DNA of 64,000 bases from Micromonospora pisi (GCF_003633685.1 NZ_RBKT01000001.1:2542001-2606000); one strand, 5' to 3'; counted from the first letter of the stretch, positions 42,895-51,739 are shown. Notes: generated from the sequence alone by a model not told the origin. Numbers and translations are program-made.

Positions 42895-43664
42895 CGTACG
42901 GTTTCCACCGCTAGCGTCTCCCCCGGCAGCAGCTCGGTGGCCCGGACCTCGGGAACGGCGGTCGCGGCGTGCGCGACGAACCGCTGACCCGGCTCGTGGA
43001 ACATCCCCCGCCGGAACCTCAGGCCGGCCGGCCAGAAGGTGCCGAAGTGCACCGGCACCGCGTACCGGGGTCCGGCCAGCCGTACCGCCTCGACCGCCTG
43101 GACCGGATCGAGGTGGCCGACGCCGAGGGTTGGTCCCCAGCCGCCGACCGGGATCAGCGCGAGGTCGAGCGGACCGAGGTCGGCCATCCCGGGGAAGAGT
43201 CCGGTGTCACCGGCGAACCAGGTGTTCGCCCGACCGTGCACGGTGTAGCCGATCGCCATCGCGCGGTGCCGCGACCAGGGCCCCCGACCGCCGTCGTGGT
43301 TCGCCGGTACGGCCCGGACCGTGACCGCGTCCACCTGGAACTCCTCGCCCGGCGCCAACTCGACCGCGCGGGCCGCACCGGCGACGCCGAGCCGGCGACG
43401 CAGGAACGGGCGTGACCCGGCCGGCACCACCAGGGCGACCCGCTCCGGCAGCCGGCGCAGCGACCCGATGTCGAGGTGGTCGGCGTGCAGGTGGGAGACG
43501 AGTACGGCGTCCGGCGTCCCGGGCAGGTGCGGGGTCGGCCCACGCATCCGCCGCAGGTGGGCAATCCGGTCACGCAGGACAGGATCGGTCAACAGCCGCA
43601 CCCCGGAGTCCTCGATCCAGGCCGTGCTGTGCCCCCACCAGGTGACCTGAACCGCGGCTGCCAC
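42891..43664 (-). CDS. metallo-beta-lactamase-fold hydrolase (UlaG/RomA-like)
   Basis: A 257-residue MBL-fold protein. It shows WWGHSTAWIED at the N-terminus, the zinc motif HLHADHLD (about residues 58-65), a distal His in VPANHDGG, FAGDTGLF and a terminal YAVPVHFGTF. The order matches UlaG/NAPE-PLD-like hydrolases rather than true beta-lactamases. It is cytoplasmic, with no signal peptide. The GTG at 43664 is the first start in frame. It is coupled to the DedA gene, so a phospholipid or lactone substrate is possible but not shown. Confidence 0.88.
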   Translation of the reverse strand: MAAAVQVTWWGHSTAWIEDSGVRLLTDPVLRDRIAHLRRMRGPTPHLPGTPDAVLVSHLHADHLDIGSLRRLPERVALVVPAGSRPFLRRRLGVAGAARAVELAPGEEFQVDAVTVRAVPANHDGGRGPWSRHRAMAIGYTVHGRANTWFAGDTGLFPGMADLGPLDLALIPVGGWGPTLGVGHLDPVQAVEAVRLAGPRYAVPVHFGTFWPAGLRFRRGMFHEPGQRFVAHAATAVPEVRATELLPGETLAVETVR

Positions 43665-43807
43665 CCTGCCACCGTACGGGGGTGGTCAGGGTGGGCCGGC
43701 GGGGCGGTGGGTGATCGGGGTCGTGGCGGTTTCGCCGCTGGCGCCACGGGGCACATCCTCCGGCAGCGGTGAACCACCGGCGCCACCCCAAGCAAGTGGA
43801 GATCACA

Positions 43808-44002
43808 GTGAGCATCAGCGACAAGATCAAGCACAAGGCCGAAGAGATTGCCGGCGCGGTGAAGGAGAAGGTCGGCGACTCCACGGACAACGAGCGGTTG
43901 CAGGCCGAGGGCACCACGCAGCAGACCGAGGCGAACGTCAAGCAGGCCGGCGACCACGTCAAGGACGCCGCCCACGACACCCGGGACGCGTTCCGCCCCT
44001 GA
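43808..44002 (+). CDS. CsbD-family stress protein
   Basis: A 64-residue hydrophilic, helical protein, VSISDKIKHKAEEIAGAVKE through DAFRP, with the K-A-E-E-x-x-G-x-x-K-E core of CsbD proteins, which are general-stress-induced with unknown mechanism. GTG at 43808 has GGAG about 6 nt upstream. It is a single gene followed by a strong terminator. Confidence 0.9.
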   Translation: MSISDKIKHKAEEIAGAVKEKVGDSTDNERLQAEGTTQQTEANVKQAGDHVKDAAHDTRDAFRP

Positions 44003-44034
44003 CCTTCGAAAACCTCTGATCCTCTGGTACGTCT

Positions 44035-44076
44035 GCCGGCTGGGCGCCCCGATTCCGGGGCGCCCAGCCGGCTTTT
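44035..44076 (+). terminator. intrinsic terminator of csbD-like gene
   Basis: A 17-bp perfect stem (44035-44051 with 44056-44072), loop ATTC, followed by TTTT (44073-44076). This is the best canonical rho-independent terminator in the window. Confidence 0.95.
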
Positions 44077-44378
44077 GTCTACGTTCCGGTCATCGGTCAG
44101 CCCGGTGACCTCCCCTCCAACGGGCTGCGTACGCGCCCCGCGCCGGCCGGACGTGAACCGGCGCCGCCGCGACGACGGCGAAGAGTAGCGCCGCGCGACG
44201 ATCACCATCGATCTGACTCCCGAGCAGGCCGAGGCCCGGATCACCGGCCGGATCAAGGATCCGCCCGCAGCGGTGCCGGTCGCGTTCGGTCGCAGGTGTC
44301 GCGAGTGGACCCCGATCCGCACTGCCACCGGATGTCCCCGCTGGTCGAGCTTGTTGCCAAGCGATGAATTGACATCCA

Positions 44379-44408
44379 TTGACTTTTAATAGTTAAGTTT
44401 CCTAAGCT
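44379..44408 (+). promoter_or_regulatory. candidate chitinase promoter in an AT-rich patch
   Basis: TTGACT (44379-44384), 18 nt and TAAGCT (44403-44408) form a plausible promoter. A perfect TTGACA at 44369-44374 offers an alternative -35. The spacer holds AGTTAAGTTTCCTAAG, which recalls the TTTCCTAA half-sites before secreted glycosidase genes in related genera. Elsewhere in 44077-44548 only a short protein-like stretch (near 44210-44300) was seen; no gene is supported. Confidence 0.45.
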
Positions 44409-44548
44409 TTCACCCACCTGAAGCGTCGCAAACGGCACAACCCCACCTCCCGCCTCGAACCCGACCCTGGGCCCTGGTCGGCCGAGTGCTCACGAACACA
44501 CCCCGCCCGGAGCGGGGCCCATGGCGCGTACGTCGCGAAAGGTCGAAC

Positions 44549-45949
44549 ATGTCCAACACATCCCCCGCACCCGCCCGGACCGGCAGATCCCGCTTCTTCA
44601 CCGGGGCGATGGCCCTGGTCACCGCCCTCGTCGGCACGGCAACCGCGCTCGCCCCGGCAACTGCCTCGCAGGCGGCCGTGCTCCCCAACGGCTTCAAGAG
44701 CGTCGGCTACATGCCCTCCTGGGCCGGCAACGTCACCACCATCCAGTACAGCAAGCTGACCCACATCAACTACGCGTTCGTGCTGCCGAACTCGAACGGC
44801 AGCCTGCAGGCCGTGGACCAGCCGGGCAAGCTCCAGCAGTTGGTCTCGCTCGGGCACCAGAACAACGTCAAGGTGCTGATCGCGGTCGGCGGCTGGAACG
44901 ACGGCAACGACTCGGCCTTCGAGGCGCTCGCCGCCAACTCGGGAACGCGTACGACGTTCGTCAACAACATGATCAACTTCGTCAACCAGTACGGGCTCGA
45001 CGGCGTCGACATCGACTGGGAGTACCCGGACCCGGGCACCTCGGCCAACAACTACACGCTGCTCATGCAGCAGTTGAGCACCGAGCTGCACAACCGGGGC
45101 AAGCTGCTCACCGCCGCGGTCGTCTCCGGTGGCGGCACCGCCAACGGCATCCAGCCCGCCGTCTTCGGCTACGTCGACTTCCTCAACATCATGTTGTACG
45201 ACGGCGGCGAGCCGCACGCCAACTACGACTGGTCGATCAGCAACGCCCAGGGCTGGAAGAACCGTGGCCTGCCGGCGAGCAAGACGGTGGTCGGGGTGCC
45301 GTTCTACAGCCGCCCCGGTTACCTCACGTACAGCCAGCTCGTGCAGCTGGACCCGGCGAACGCCAACCGCGACTGCACCACCGCCAACGGCGCCCAGCAG
45401 TGCTACAACGGCATCCCCACGGTCAAGCGCAAGACCCAGTGGGCACTGGCCAACGCCGGCGGCATGATGAACTGGGAGTTGTCCCAGGACCGCAACGACG
45501 GGACCTCGCTGGTCAGCGCGATCTACGACACGGTGATGGGCGGGGGCGGCAACCCGCCGCCGAGCGGCCGTACCGGCCGGATCACCGGGCTGGCCGGCAA
45601 GTGCGTCGACATCGCGGCGGCCAGCAGCGCCAACGGCACCCCGATCCAGCTCTACACCTGCAACGGCAGCAACGCGCAGACCTGGACGGTCGGCACCGAC
45701 GGCACCATCCGGGCACTCGGCAAGTGCATGGACATCACCAGCGCCGGGACCGCCAACGGCACCAAGATCCAGCTGTGGGACTGCAACGGCAGCGGCGCTC
45801 AGGTCTGGCAGGGCCAGAGCAACGGCACCGTACGCAACCCGCAGTCGGGCCGGTGCCTCGACGTCACCGACAAGAGCACCGCCGACGGCGCCCGGCTCCA
45901 GATCTGGGACTGCTACAACACCAGCAACCAGATCTGGCAGCTCCCCTGA
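44549..45949 (+). CDS. secreted GH18 chitinase with C-terminal ricin-type lectin (CBM13) domain
   Basis: A 466-residue protein. A Sec signal (residues 1 to about 42, ending ATASQAAV) precedes a GH18 TIM barrel (about 45-325) with SVGYMPSW, the SxGG strand LIAVGGWND and the catalytic DGVDIDWEYP (residues 151-160, proton donor Glu158). MLYDGG and MMNWELSQDR follow. A Gly/Pro linker leads to a ricin B-type lectin domain (about 345-466) with QxW repeats (NAQTW, GAQVW, SNQIW) that should bind chitin or other glycan. It acts outside the cell on chitin. ATG at 44549 is preferred for its AAGG site and signal peptide. Confidence 0.95.
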   Translation: MSNTSPAPARTGRSRFFTGAMALVTALVGTATALAPATASQAAVLPNGFKSVGYMPSWAGNVTTIQYSKLTHINYAFVLPNSNGSLQAVDQPGKLQQLVSLGHQNNVKVLIAVGGWNDGNDSAFEALAANSGTRTTFVNNMINFVNQYGLDGVDIDWEYPDPGTSANNYTLLMQQLSTELHNRGKLLTAAVVSGGGTANGIQPAVFGYVDFLNIMLYDGGEPHANYDWSISNAQGWKNRGLPASKTVVGVPFYSRPGYLTYSQLVQLDPANANRDCTTANGAQQCYNGIPTVKRKTQWALANAGGMMNWELSQDRNDGTSLVSAIYDTVMGGGGNPPPSGRTGRITGLAGKCVDIAAASSANGTPIQLYTCNGSNAQTWTVGTDGTIRALGKCMDITSAGTANGTKIQLWDCNGSGAQVWQGQSNGTVRNPQSGRCLDVTDKSTADGARLQIWDCYNTSNQIWQLP

Positions 45950-45972
45950 CCTGACCTCGGCAGGACCGCACA

Positions 45973-46017
45973 CGGAGGGCCCCGGTAGACGCGACAGGCG
46001 TCCGCCGGGGCCCTCCG
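45973..46017. terminator. compound hairpin after the chitinase gene
   Basis: Outer arms 45973-45985 and 46005-46017 (CGGAGGGCCCCGG with its complement, 13 bp) enclose a second 5-bp stem GACGC/GCGTC (45988-45992 with 45998-46002). It lies 23 bp downstream of the stop. No T-run follows. Confidence 0.75.
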
Positions 46018-46185
46018 GCCTGCCCGACGACGGTCGATGACGTCACCCCGGACCAGCGGCAACGTCCCGGCCGGGTACTGGCTCGTTGGGGATCTGGAGA
46101 TCGCCGAGCGACGAGGGGGCGCCGTGATCCACCCTGGCGCGGCTCGCCCCGGTCCGAGCGGGCACAGAGCCGATCGGGTCACCCG

Positions 46186-47391
46186 ATGACCAACGGCGAG
46201 GAGTCGGAACCGGGGGTGCTGCGCAGCGCCGAGAACTCGCAGCGGGCCACCTTCCTCGAACTCTTCTTCGACCTCGTCTTCGTCTTCGCGCTCACCCGGA
46301 TCTCCCAGCGGCTGATCACCGACTTCACCGACCGACGGAGCACCCTGCTCTCCGAGGCCGGCCAGACGCTGCTGCTCTTCCTCGCCCTCTGGCTGGTCTG
46401 GACCTTCACCGCGCTGGTCACCAGCCGGCTCGATCCGGACCAGCCGGCGATCCAACTCGTCGTGGTGGGCACGATGTTCGGCGCGATGGTGATGGCGGTC
46501 GCGGTGCCGAAGGGCTTCGGCGAACACGCGGTCATCTTCGCCGTGGCGTACCTGGCGCTCCACCTCGGACGTACGCTCTTCCTCTTCCTCGTCCACCGCC
46601 GGGATCGGGACGTACCCTTACGGCTCTTCATCTGGCTCGGACTCAGCGCGGTGCCCTGGCTGTTCGGCGCGATCAACGACGATGCCGGGCTCCGCGCGGT
46701 GCTCTGGACCATCGCCATCCTGCTCGACTACGGCGGAGCCGTCGCCGGCTGGCCGATCCCGAAGCTGGGCCCGGCACCCACCACCGAGATCCCGATCGCG
46801 GGAGAGCACCTGGCCGAGCGCTACCAGCAGTTTCTGCTGATCACCCTGGGCGAGTCGATCCTGGTGATCGGCCTGACCTTCAGCGGCGCCAGCTTCGCCG
46901 TCGACCGGACCACCACGTTCCTGATCTCGTTCCTGACCACCGTGCTGCTCTGGCGGGTCTACTTCCACCAGGCCGGTCACCTGCTACCGGTCGCGATCAC
47001 CACCGCCCGCCAACCGGCCCGGTTCGGCCGGTCCATGTCCTTCTCCCACCTGTTCATGATCGCCGGCATCGTGCTCACCGCGGTCGGCTACGAACTCTCC
47101 ATCACCCACCCCCTCGAACACACCTCCCCGGTCTGGCTCTACACCATGCTCGGCGGCCCCGCACTCTTCCTCGCCGGCCGAGCCCAGTTCGAGTACCAGG
47201 TGTTCGCCCGAGTCTCCCGGTCCCGGATCGGTGGACTGATCGCGCTGGTCCTGCTGACACCGGCGATGCTGCTCGTACCACCGCTGGCGGTCAGCAGTGC
47301 CGCGGCGGCCGTACTGGCCGCGGTGGCGCTCGCCGACGCGCTCCGGTCCCGCCGCCGGACGATGCCGGAGGCACCCACACCGCCGACCTGA
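46186..47391 (+). CDS. low-temperature-requirement A (LtrA) family membrane protein
   Basis: A 401-residue protein with about eleven hydrophobic segments. The LtrA signature is near the N-terminus (ATFLELFFDLVFVFALTRIS) and a second is ERYQQFLLITLGESILVIG mid-protein. LtrA was first linked to growth at low temperature in Listeria; its transport role is not established. It stands alone and converges on the FAD-oxidase operon. No ribosome site of note precedes the ATG. Confidence 0.92.
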   Translation: MTNGEESEPGVLRSAENSQRATFLELFFDLVFVFALTRISQRLITDFTDRRSTLLSEAGQTLLLFLALWLVWTFTALVTSRLDPDQPAIQLVVVGTMFGAMVMAVAVPKGFGEHAVIFAVAYLALHLGRTLFLFLVHRRDRDVPLRLFIWLGLSAVPWLFGAINDDAGLRAVLWTIAILLDYGGAVAGWPIPKLGPAPTTEIPIAGEHLAERYQQFLLITLGESILVIGLTFSGASFAVDRTTTFLISFLTTVLLWRVYFHQAGHLLPVAITTARQPARFGRSMSFSHLFMIAGIVLTAVGYELSITHPLEHTSPVWLYTMLGGPALFLAGRAQFEYQVFARVSRSRIGGLIALVLLTPAMLLVPPLAVSSAAAAVLAAVALADALRSRRRTMPEAPTPPT

Positions 47392-47448
47392 CCGGCACCG
47401 CCGACCGCACCGCGCCGCCGACCTCACCGCACGCCGGCCGACGGAGGT

Positions 47449-48756
47449 TCAGGTCGACCGGGTACGGAAGACCGCGTCCGGGTCGTACCGCTTCCGGGTC
47501 GCGAGTACCCGCTCACCCGTGGCACCCGGGTAGATCCGGGCGAAGGCGGCCGGGTCCGGCCTGCTCTCGAAGTTCACGTACGCCCCGTCCAGGTGTCCGG
47601 CCAGCGGCTGCCACGCCACGTCCAGTTCGGCGCCACGCTGCGCCGGAAAGATGGTGCCGACCACGAGGGCCTGCTGGTGCCGGTGGGCGTACGCGGTGGC
47701 GTCGGGCGCGACGTCGTTGACCGCACCGCCGACCGATCGCAGTTGCAGCAGCATCTGCTCCCGCCCGCTCGCCACGGCCATCACCGCCCCGGCGGTCTCG
47801 GCCGTCAAGGTGGGCAGCAGCCCGTTCGTGGTGAGCACCGACTGCTGCCCGGTGTTCGGGTGCAGATGCGCGGTGGAGACCAGGGCGGTGTACGGGGCGA
47901 GCTGTATCCGCTGTTCCAGCAGGTTGACGCCGATCTTGAGCAGCGGCGCGACGGCGGCTCGGATGAGGCCGGTGTCAGCGCTGGCGACCACCGCCTGGAC
48001 GACCACCGCCGACCCGGTGCCGTACGGCACCACGCTCATCGCGGTGGAGAGTTCACGCGGGGCGGTCGCCAGGTACTCCGACCACCGGCGCAGCGTGTCG
48101 CCACGGCGATCGGCCTCCAGCACGACCTGCGCGTACCCGACGTCGGTCAGCTCGATGGCCTCGATCTCGAACGCCACCACGATGCCGAGTCCGGCACCGG
48201 CACCGCGTACCGCCCAGAAGAGTTCCGGCTCGTGGTCGGCGTCGGCCCGTACGGTGGTGCCGTCGGCGAGGACCAGTTCGACCGCGCGGACGTGGTCGAT
48301 GGTCAGTCCGTACTGGCGGACCAGCCAGCCGACGCCCCCGCCGGTGGTGAGGCCGCCGACGCCGACGTTGCCGTGGTCACCGGAGCTGATCGCCAATCCG
48401 TACGGGGCGAGCGAGCGCGCGACCGTACCCCAGCGGGCCCCGGCCTCGACCCGGACGAGCCGGGAGGCCCGGTCGATCAGCTCGACCCGGTCCATCGCGG
48501 AGAGGTCGATGACGACGCCGCCGTTGTTGGCGGAGTCCCCGGCGAGGCCGTGCCCGCCGCTGCGGACGGCCACGGCCAGTCCCTGGTCCCGGGCGAACCG
48601 GAGGGCCGCGACCACCTCCTCGGTGCTCTCCGGGAGCAGCACGGCGGCGGGTTGGAAGCTCCTGGTGTAGGTGGATCGGAGCAGCGGGTAGCGGGCGTCG
48701 TCGGGTCCGACGATCCGCCCCCGCAACTGCTCCGGTACGGAACTCAGCCTGCTCAT
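47449..48756 (-). CDS. FAD-binding oxidoreductase, berberine-bridge-enzyme type
   Basis: A 435-residue flavoenzyme of the PCMH/VAO fold: PAAVLLPESTEEVVAALRFARDQGL, then VAVRSGGHGLAG with the His that carries covalent FAD, GNVGVGGLTTGGGVGWL and a C-terminal BBE motif YVNFESRPD ... RKRYDPDAVFR. The Cys used for a second flavin bond in bicovalent members is replaced in GVGGLTTGG, so single-histidine attachment is expected. Its start overlaps the LLM enzyme stop by 4 nt. The two flavin enzymes probably act on the same compound and are controlled by the divergent HxlR gene. Confidence 0.93.
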   Translation of the reverse strand: MSRLSSVPEQLRGRIVGPDDARYPLLRSTYTRSFQPAAVLLPESTEEVVAALRFARDQGLAVAVRSGGHGLAGDSANNGGVVIDLSAMDRVELIDRASRLVRVEAGARWGTVARSLAPYGLAISSGDHGNVGVGGLTTGGGVGWLVRQYGLTIDHVRAVELVLADGTTVRADADHEPELFWAVRGAGAGLGIVVAFEIEAIELTDVGYAQVVLEADRRGDTLRRWSEYLATAPRELSTAMSVVPYGTGSAVVVQAVVASADTGLIRAAVAPLLKIGVNLLEQRIQLAPYTALVSTAHLHPNTGQQSVLTTNGLLPTLTAETAGAVMAVASGREQMLLQLRSVGGAVNDVAPDATAYAHRHQQALVVGTIFPAQRGAELDVAWQPLAGHLDGAYVNFESRPDPAAFARIYPGATGERVLATRKRYDPDAVFRTRST

Positions 48757-49673
48757 CGCCGGCCCCCTGACCCGTCGCCCCGCTGGCCACGGAGCTCCTG
48801 GACCCGCTGGCGTACGGCGGGCACCACCTCGGCGGCGAAGATCTCGGCCTGGCGCAGGTGTGCGGTCGCCGGCCAGAAGACAAACGTGTCGAAGCCGAGT
48901 TCGACCGCCCACGCGGCGAGTGTGTCGACCCAGAGTTCGACCGGTCCGACCAGCCCGGGGCCGGTGTACGAACCGATCGCGCCGATCACGTTGTAGACGC
49001 GGCGCACGGTCGCCGGGTCTCGACCGGCCTGGCGGGCGGCGGTGTCGATGAGCTGTTGCCGGGAGGGGACCTCGTCCGGCCGGACGTAGATGTTCAGTGG
49101 CGAGATCCACCCGTCGCTCGACCGTCCGGTGACCGCGAGCATTCTCGACTTCTGGCTACCGAGCCAGAGGGGAACCGGGGCGGGCGGGACGGGGCCGGCC
49201 TGGTAGCCGCCGATGTCGTGCTGTTCGCTGCGCAGACGTACCGCGCCGCCGGCCAGCGCCCGGCGCATGACCTGCAACGCCTCCTCGGTGTAGGCGACCA
49301 TCTGGCGGCCGTCGCGGCGAAGGCCGCCCATCGCGGCGATGCCGTCGGCGGTGGCGCCGCCGCCGAGGCCGAGGATGATCCGGCCGCCGCTGAGCACGCT
49401 GAGCGAGGCGGCGGCCTTGGCCAGCATGGTCGGCGGGCGCAGTTGCAGGTCGGCCACGTCGGGGAAGAAGGCGATCCGTTCCGTCTCGGCGACCAGGTGA
49501 CTGATCATCGTCCAGACGTCGAGGTAGCCGGGCTGGTACGGGTGGTCCTGCACGGCGAGGTAGTCCAAGCCGCCGGCGGCGGCGTGCCGCGCCATCTGTC
49601 GGGTTTCGGGGAGCCGGTCGACCGCTGGGTCGAGGCTCAATCCGAAGGTGATCGGGTGTCCGTAATCGGTCAT
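48753..49673 (-). CDS. LLM-class flavin/F420-dependent oxidoreductase
   Basis: A 306-residue luciferase-like monooxygenase-fold protein: FGLSLDPAVDRLPETRQMARHAAAGGLDYLAVQDHPYQP (partial signature), LAKAAASLSVLSGGRIILGLGGG and WLGSQKSRMLAVTGRSSDGW. Family members use FMN or coenzyme F420 to oxidise or reduce small molecules. It is first in the operon with the FAD oxidase, and starts 65 nt from the divergent HxlR gene across a palindromic operator. Confidence 0.92.
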   Translation of the reverse strand: MTDYGHPITFGLSLDPAVDRLPETRQMARHAAAGGLDYLAVQDHPYQPGYLDVWTMISHLVAETERIAFFPDVADLQLRPPTMLAKAAASLSVLSGGRIILGLGGGATADGIAAMGGLRRDGRQMVAYTEEALQVMRRALAGGAVRLRSEQHDIGGYQAGPVPPAPVPLWLGSQKSRMLAVTGRSSDGWISPLNIYVRPDEVPSRQQLIDTAARQAGRDPATVRRVYNVIGAIGSYTGPGLVGPVELWVDTLAAWAVELGFDTFVFWPATAHLRQAEIFAAEVVPAVRQRVQELRGQRGDGSGGRR

Positions 49674-49722
49674 GCGTCAACCCTCGGCAGCGGGCACCGG
49701 GTTGGCAAACTTGAGATTAGCT

Positions 49723-49739
49723 ACTTACATTAGGTAAGT
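49723..49739. promoter_or_regulatory. HxlR operator overlapping a leaderless start
   Basis: ACTTAC-N5-GTAAGT is a 6-bp perfect inverted repeat in the 64-bp gap between LLM and HxlR genes. Its right arm ends inside the GTG start (49738-49740) of HxlR, and TACATT (49726-49731), a -10 hexamer 6 nt before the GTG, lies within it. A bound HxlR dimer would cover its own -10 and start codon. Confidence 0.75.
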
Positions 49740-50118
49740 GACTCAGCAGACGACGCCCGCCGCTACCCCACCCGGACAGCACGAGCGCATCGACGATCTC
49801 TCCTGCCGCAGCTTCCAGGGGGCGCTCGAGCTGGTCGGACGTCGCTGGACCGGTGCGATCCTGCTCGCCGGGCTGCGCGGCGCCCGCCGGTTCGGCGAGT
49901 ACCGCACGATGGTCGGCGGCGGCATCTCCGACCGCCTGCTCGCCCAGCGTCTCAAGGAACTCGAGGCCGAGGGCCTGATCGAACGTACGGTGATCCCGAG
50001 CACCCCGGTGCAGATCCGCTACGCGCTCACCGGCGAGGGCCGGGAACTGATGTCCGTCCTGCAACCCCTGGTGGCCTGGAGTCTTCGGCGCTCGTCGGAC
50101 AACCCTGCCCACACGTGA
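49738..50118 (+). CDS. HxlR-family winged-helix regulator
   Basis: A 126-residue regulator: DDLSCRSFQGALELVGRRWTGAILLAGLRGARRF with the conserved Cys23 of the HxlR family, FGEYRTMVGGGISDRLLAQRLKELEAEGLIERTVIP (wing) and a final helix. The Cys can serve as a redox or electrophile sensor in HypR/QorR-type members, which fits control of the neighbouring flavin enzymes. The gene appears leaderless. Confidence 0.92.
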   Translation: MTQQTTPAATPPGQHERIDDLSCRSFQGALELVGRRWTGAILLAGLRGARRFGEYRTMVGGGISDRLLAQRLKELEAEGLIERTVIPSTPVQIRYALTGEGRELMSVLQPLVAWSLRRSSDNPAHT

Positions 50119-50222
50119 CCTTCCCGGCACCTGGCAACCACCCCCGGCCAGGGAGTCGGACGCGGCACCCCGGAGGTGGTCACGGCGCCGGTGGCCGCCG
50201 CTACGGACCGGTCCGCGCACGG

Positions 50223-50258
50223 TCATGCCCCCGTACCGGTCGTCGGTCGGGGGCATGA
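50223..50258. terminator. bidirectional hairpin between HxlR and azoreductase genes
   Basis: TCATGCCCCCG (50223-50233) and CGGGGGCATGA (50248-50258) pair perfectly over 11 bp with a 14-nt loop, midway between two convergent stops. Confidence 0.75.
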
Positions 50259-50280
50259 TCCGGAGGGTCCGTGTCGCCGG

Positions 50281-50937
50281 TCAGCTCTGCTGGTCGAGGA
50301 CGTGCTGGGCGAGCAGCTCACCGTGCTTCTCGGCGGACACGTGTCCCGCCTCCAACTGCTGACGGGCCTGGCCGCGCAGTTCGGCCATCGCGGGGTTGCT
50401 CTCGGCCATGGTCAGCTCGATCTCACTGACGTGCAGCTCCATACCGAACAGGTCACCGAAGATCCGGCGGTAGTACGGCGTGGCGTGGTCCCAGCCCTCG
50501 CGTGGGGTGCCGGGGCCGTAGCCGCCGCCCCGGGCGGTGATCAGTGCCGCCGGGCGCCCGGCCAGTGGCGGTTGCCCCGTCCCCATCCGCGGGTCGGTGA
50601 GCAGCAGGTCGATCCAGTTCTTCACGTGCTGGGAGACGCCGTAGTTGTAGAGCGGGACGGCGAGCAGGTACGCCTCGGCCGCGAGCAGTTCATCGAAGAG
50701 TGCGGTCCTGAGCGCGACTGACTCGGCCTGCTCGTCGGTGCGCTGGTCGGCCGGGACGAATCCGGCGGAGACCGCCGAGGTCCAGGCGTGCGGCGGCAGG
50801 GGCGACGCGACCAGGTCACGCCGGGTGATCAGGCCGGACGGGTGGGTGCGCAGCCACGCCTTCTCGGCGGTGTCGGCGACCGCGCGGGTGGTGGAGCGCT
50901 CGCCCTGGATGCTCGAGTCGAGTCGGAACAGGCTCAT
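50281..50937 (-). CDS. FMN-dependent NADH-azoreductase / quinone reductase (AzoR family)
   Basis: A 218-residue flavodoxin-like protein: MSLFRLDSSIQGERSTTRAVAD with the FMN phosphate loop, LLAVPLYNYGVSQHVKNWIDLL with the typical PxYNxxxSxxLKxWID motif, and ITARGGGYGPGTPREGWDH. AzoR enzymes reduce quinones and azo compounds with two electrons and protect against thiol and quinone stress. GGAGG lies 6 nt before the ATG. The divergent MarR gene and the operator array between them imply repression relieved by an electrophile. Confidence 0.93.
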   Translation of the reverse strand: MSLFRLDSSIQGERSTTRAVADTAEKAWLRTHPSGLITRRDLVASPLPPHAWTSAVSAGFVPADQRTDEQAESVALRTALFDELLAAEAYLLAVPLYNYGVSQHVKNWIDLLLTDPRMGTGQPPLAGRPAALITARGGGYGPGTPREGWDHATPYYRRIFGDLFGMELHVSEIELTMAESNPAMAELRGQARQQLEAGHVSAEKHGELLAQHVLDQQS

Positions 50938-50964
50938 TGCTTTCCTCCAAATTATTCTGCGTTG

Positions 50965-51071
50965 CAGACTAAAGTATTGGCAGATAATCCAGGATGCAGC
51001 ATGACTGTGACTCAGATCATCTGCACTATCGCACTACCGCTGAACAGAAGATCTGTTGAACAGATTATCTT
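50965..51071. promoter_or_regulatory. phased operator array between azoreductase and MarR genes
   Basis: The 9-mer CAGATNATC occurs at 50981, 51013 and 51061, with a variant CAGAAGATC at 51045. All start in one 16-bp phase (intervals 32, 32, 16). CAGATCATCTG at 51013 and AACAGAAGATCTGTT at 51043 are palindromes. A related CAGA at 50965 belongs to TCTGC-GTT-GCAGA, in the same phase. They fill the region between the divergent promoters, and TATGCT (51082-51087) is the leaderless -10 of the MarR gene. Confidence 0.65.
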
Positions 51072-51093
51072 TTCGGATCGCTATGCTGGGGGT

Positions 51094-51663
51094 GTGTCCC
51101 ACGATGCAGCCACCACGCCGAACGCCCCCGGTTCCTCCGACCGGGGCGAGCAGGTCGCGGCCGACCTGCTCAAGGACGACTTCGGCTGGGCCCTCGGAGT
51201 CATCCTGCGGCGCTACTCGAAGGCGGTCGGGGAGCTCCTCGACGACGTCCCCGGCGGCGCCCGGGGCTACCAGGTCGTCGCCTCGGCGAGCCAGAACCTC
51301 GCCATGAACCAGGGCGCGCTCGGCGCCCAACTCGGCATCGACCGGACCGTCCTCACCTACCTGATCGACGACCTGGAAGCCGCCGGCCTCGTCGCCCGCC
51401 AGCCGGACCCGAGCGACCGACGCAGCCGCAGGGTGGTCGCCACCGAAGCCGGTCGGACCCTCTGGCAGGACCGGCGCAACGCCCTCACCACCGCCGAAAC
51501 GGAGATCCTCTCCGTCCTCGGCAACGAGCAGCCGGCTTTCAAGGAACTGCTCCAGCGGGTCGCCACGCACGCCGACCGCCTCGACCCACTGCACAACGCC
51601 TGCCAGGTGGTGGAAGAGCTCACCGAGCCACGCGGCGGGCGCCGGCGGCGCCGTACCTCCTGA
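51094..51663 (+). CDS. MarR-family transcriptional regulator
   Basis: A 189-residue regulator. The winged helix includes LGAQLGIDRTVLTYLIDDLEAAGLV and the wing RQPDPSDRRSRRVVATEAG, with dimerisation helices at both ends. A basic tail GGRRRRRTS closes the protein. TATGCT lies 6 nt upstream of GTG 51094, implying a leaderless start. Divergent from the azoreductase, it probably represses both genes through the palindrome array. No Cys is obvious in the DNA-binding part, so the inducer is unknown. Confidence 0.92.
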   Translation: MSHDAATTPNAPGSSDRGEQVAADLLKDDFGWALGVILRRYSKAVGELLDDVPGGARGYQVVASASQNLAMNQGALGAQLGIDRTVLTYLIDDLEAAGLVARQPDPSDRRSRRVVATEAGRTLWQDRRNALTTAETEILSVLGNEQPAFKELLQRVATHADRLDPLHNACQVVEELTEPRGGRRRRRTS

Positions 51664-51739
51664 CCGCCGAGAGTTCGCCGGCCCTGTGCGGTAGCGTCAC
51701 CCCGCGACCCGACAAACCGAGCAGAACCAGGAGAAGTAC

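Noticed and set aside
44205-44392. Protein-like frame TIDLTPEQAEARITGRIKDPPAAVPVAFG upstream of the chitinase.
   Set aside because: It has no start codon, is short, its end runs into the promoter area, and no family is recognised. It may be a fragment but cannot be supported.
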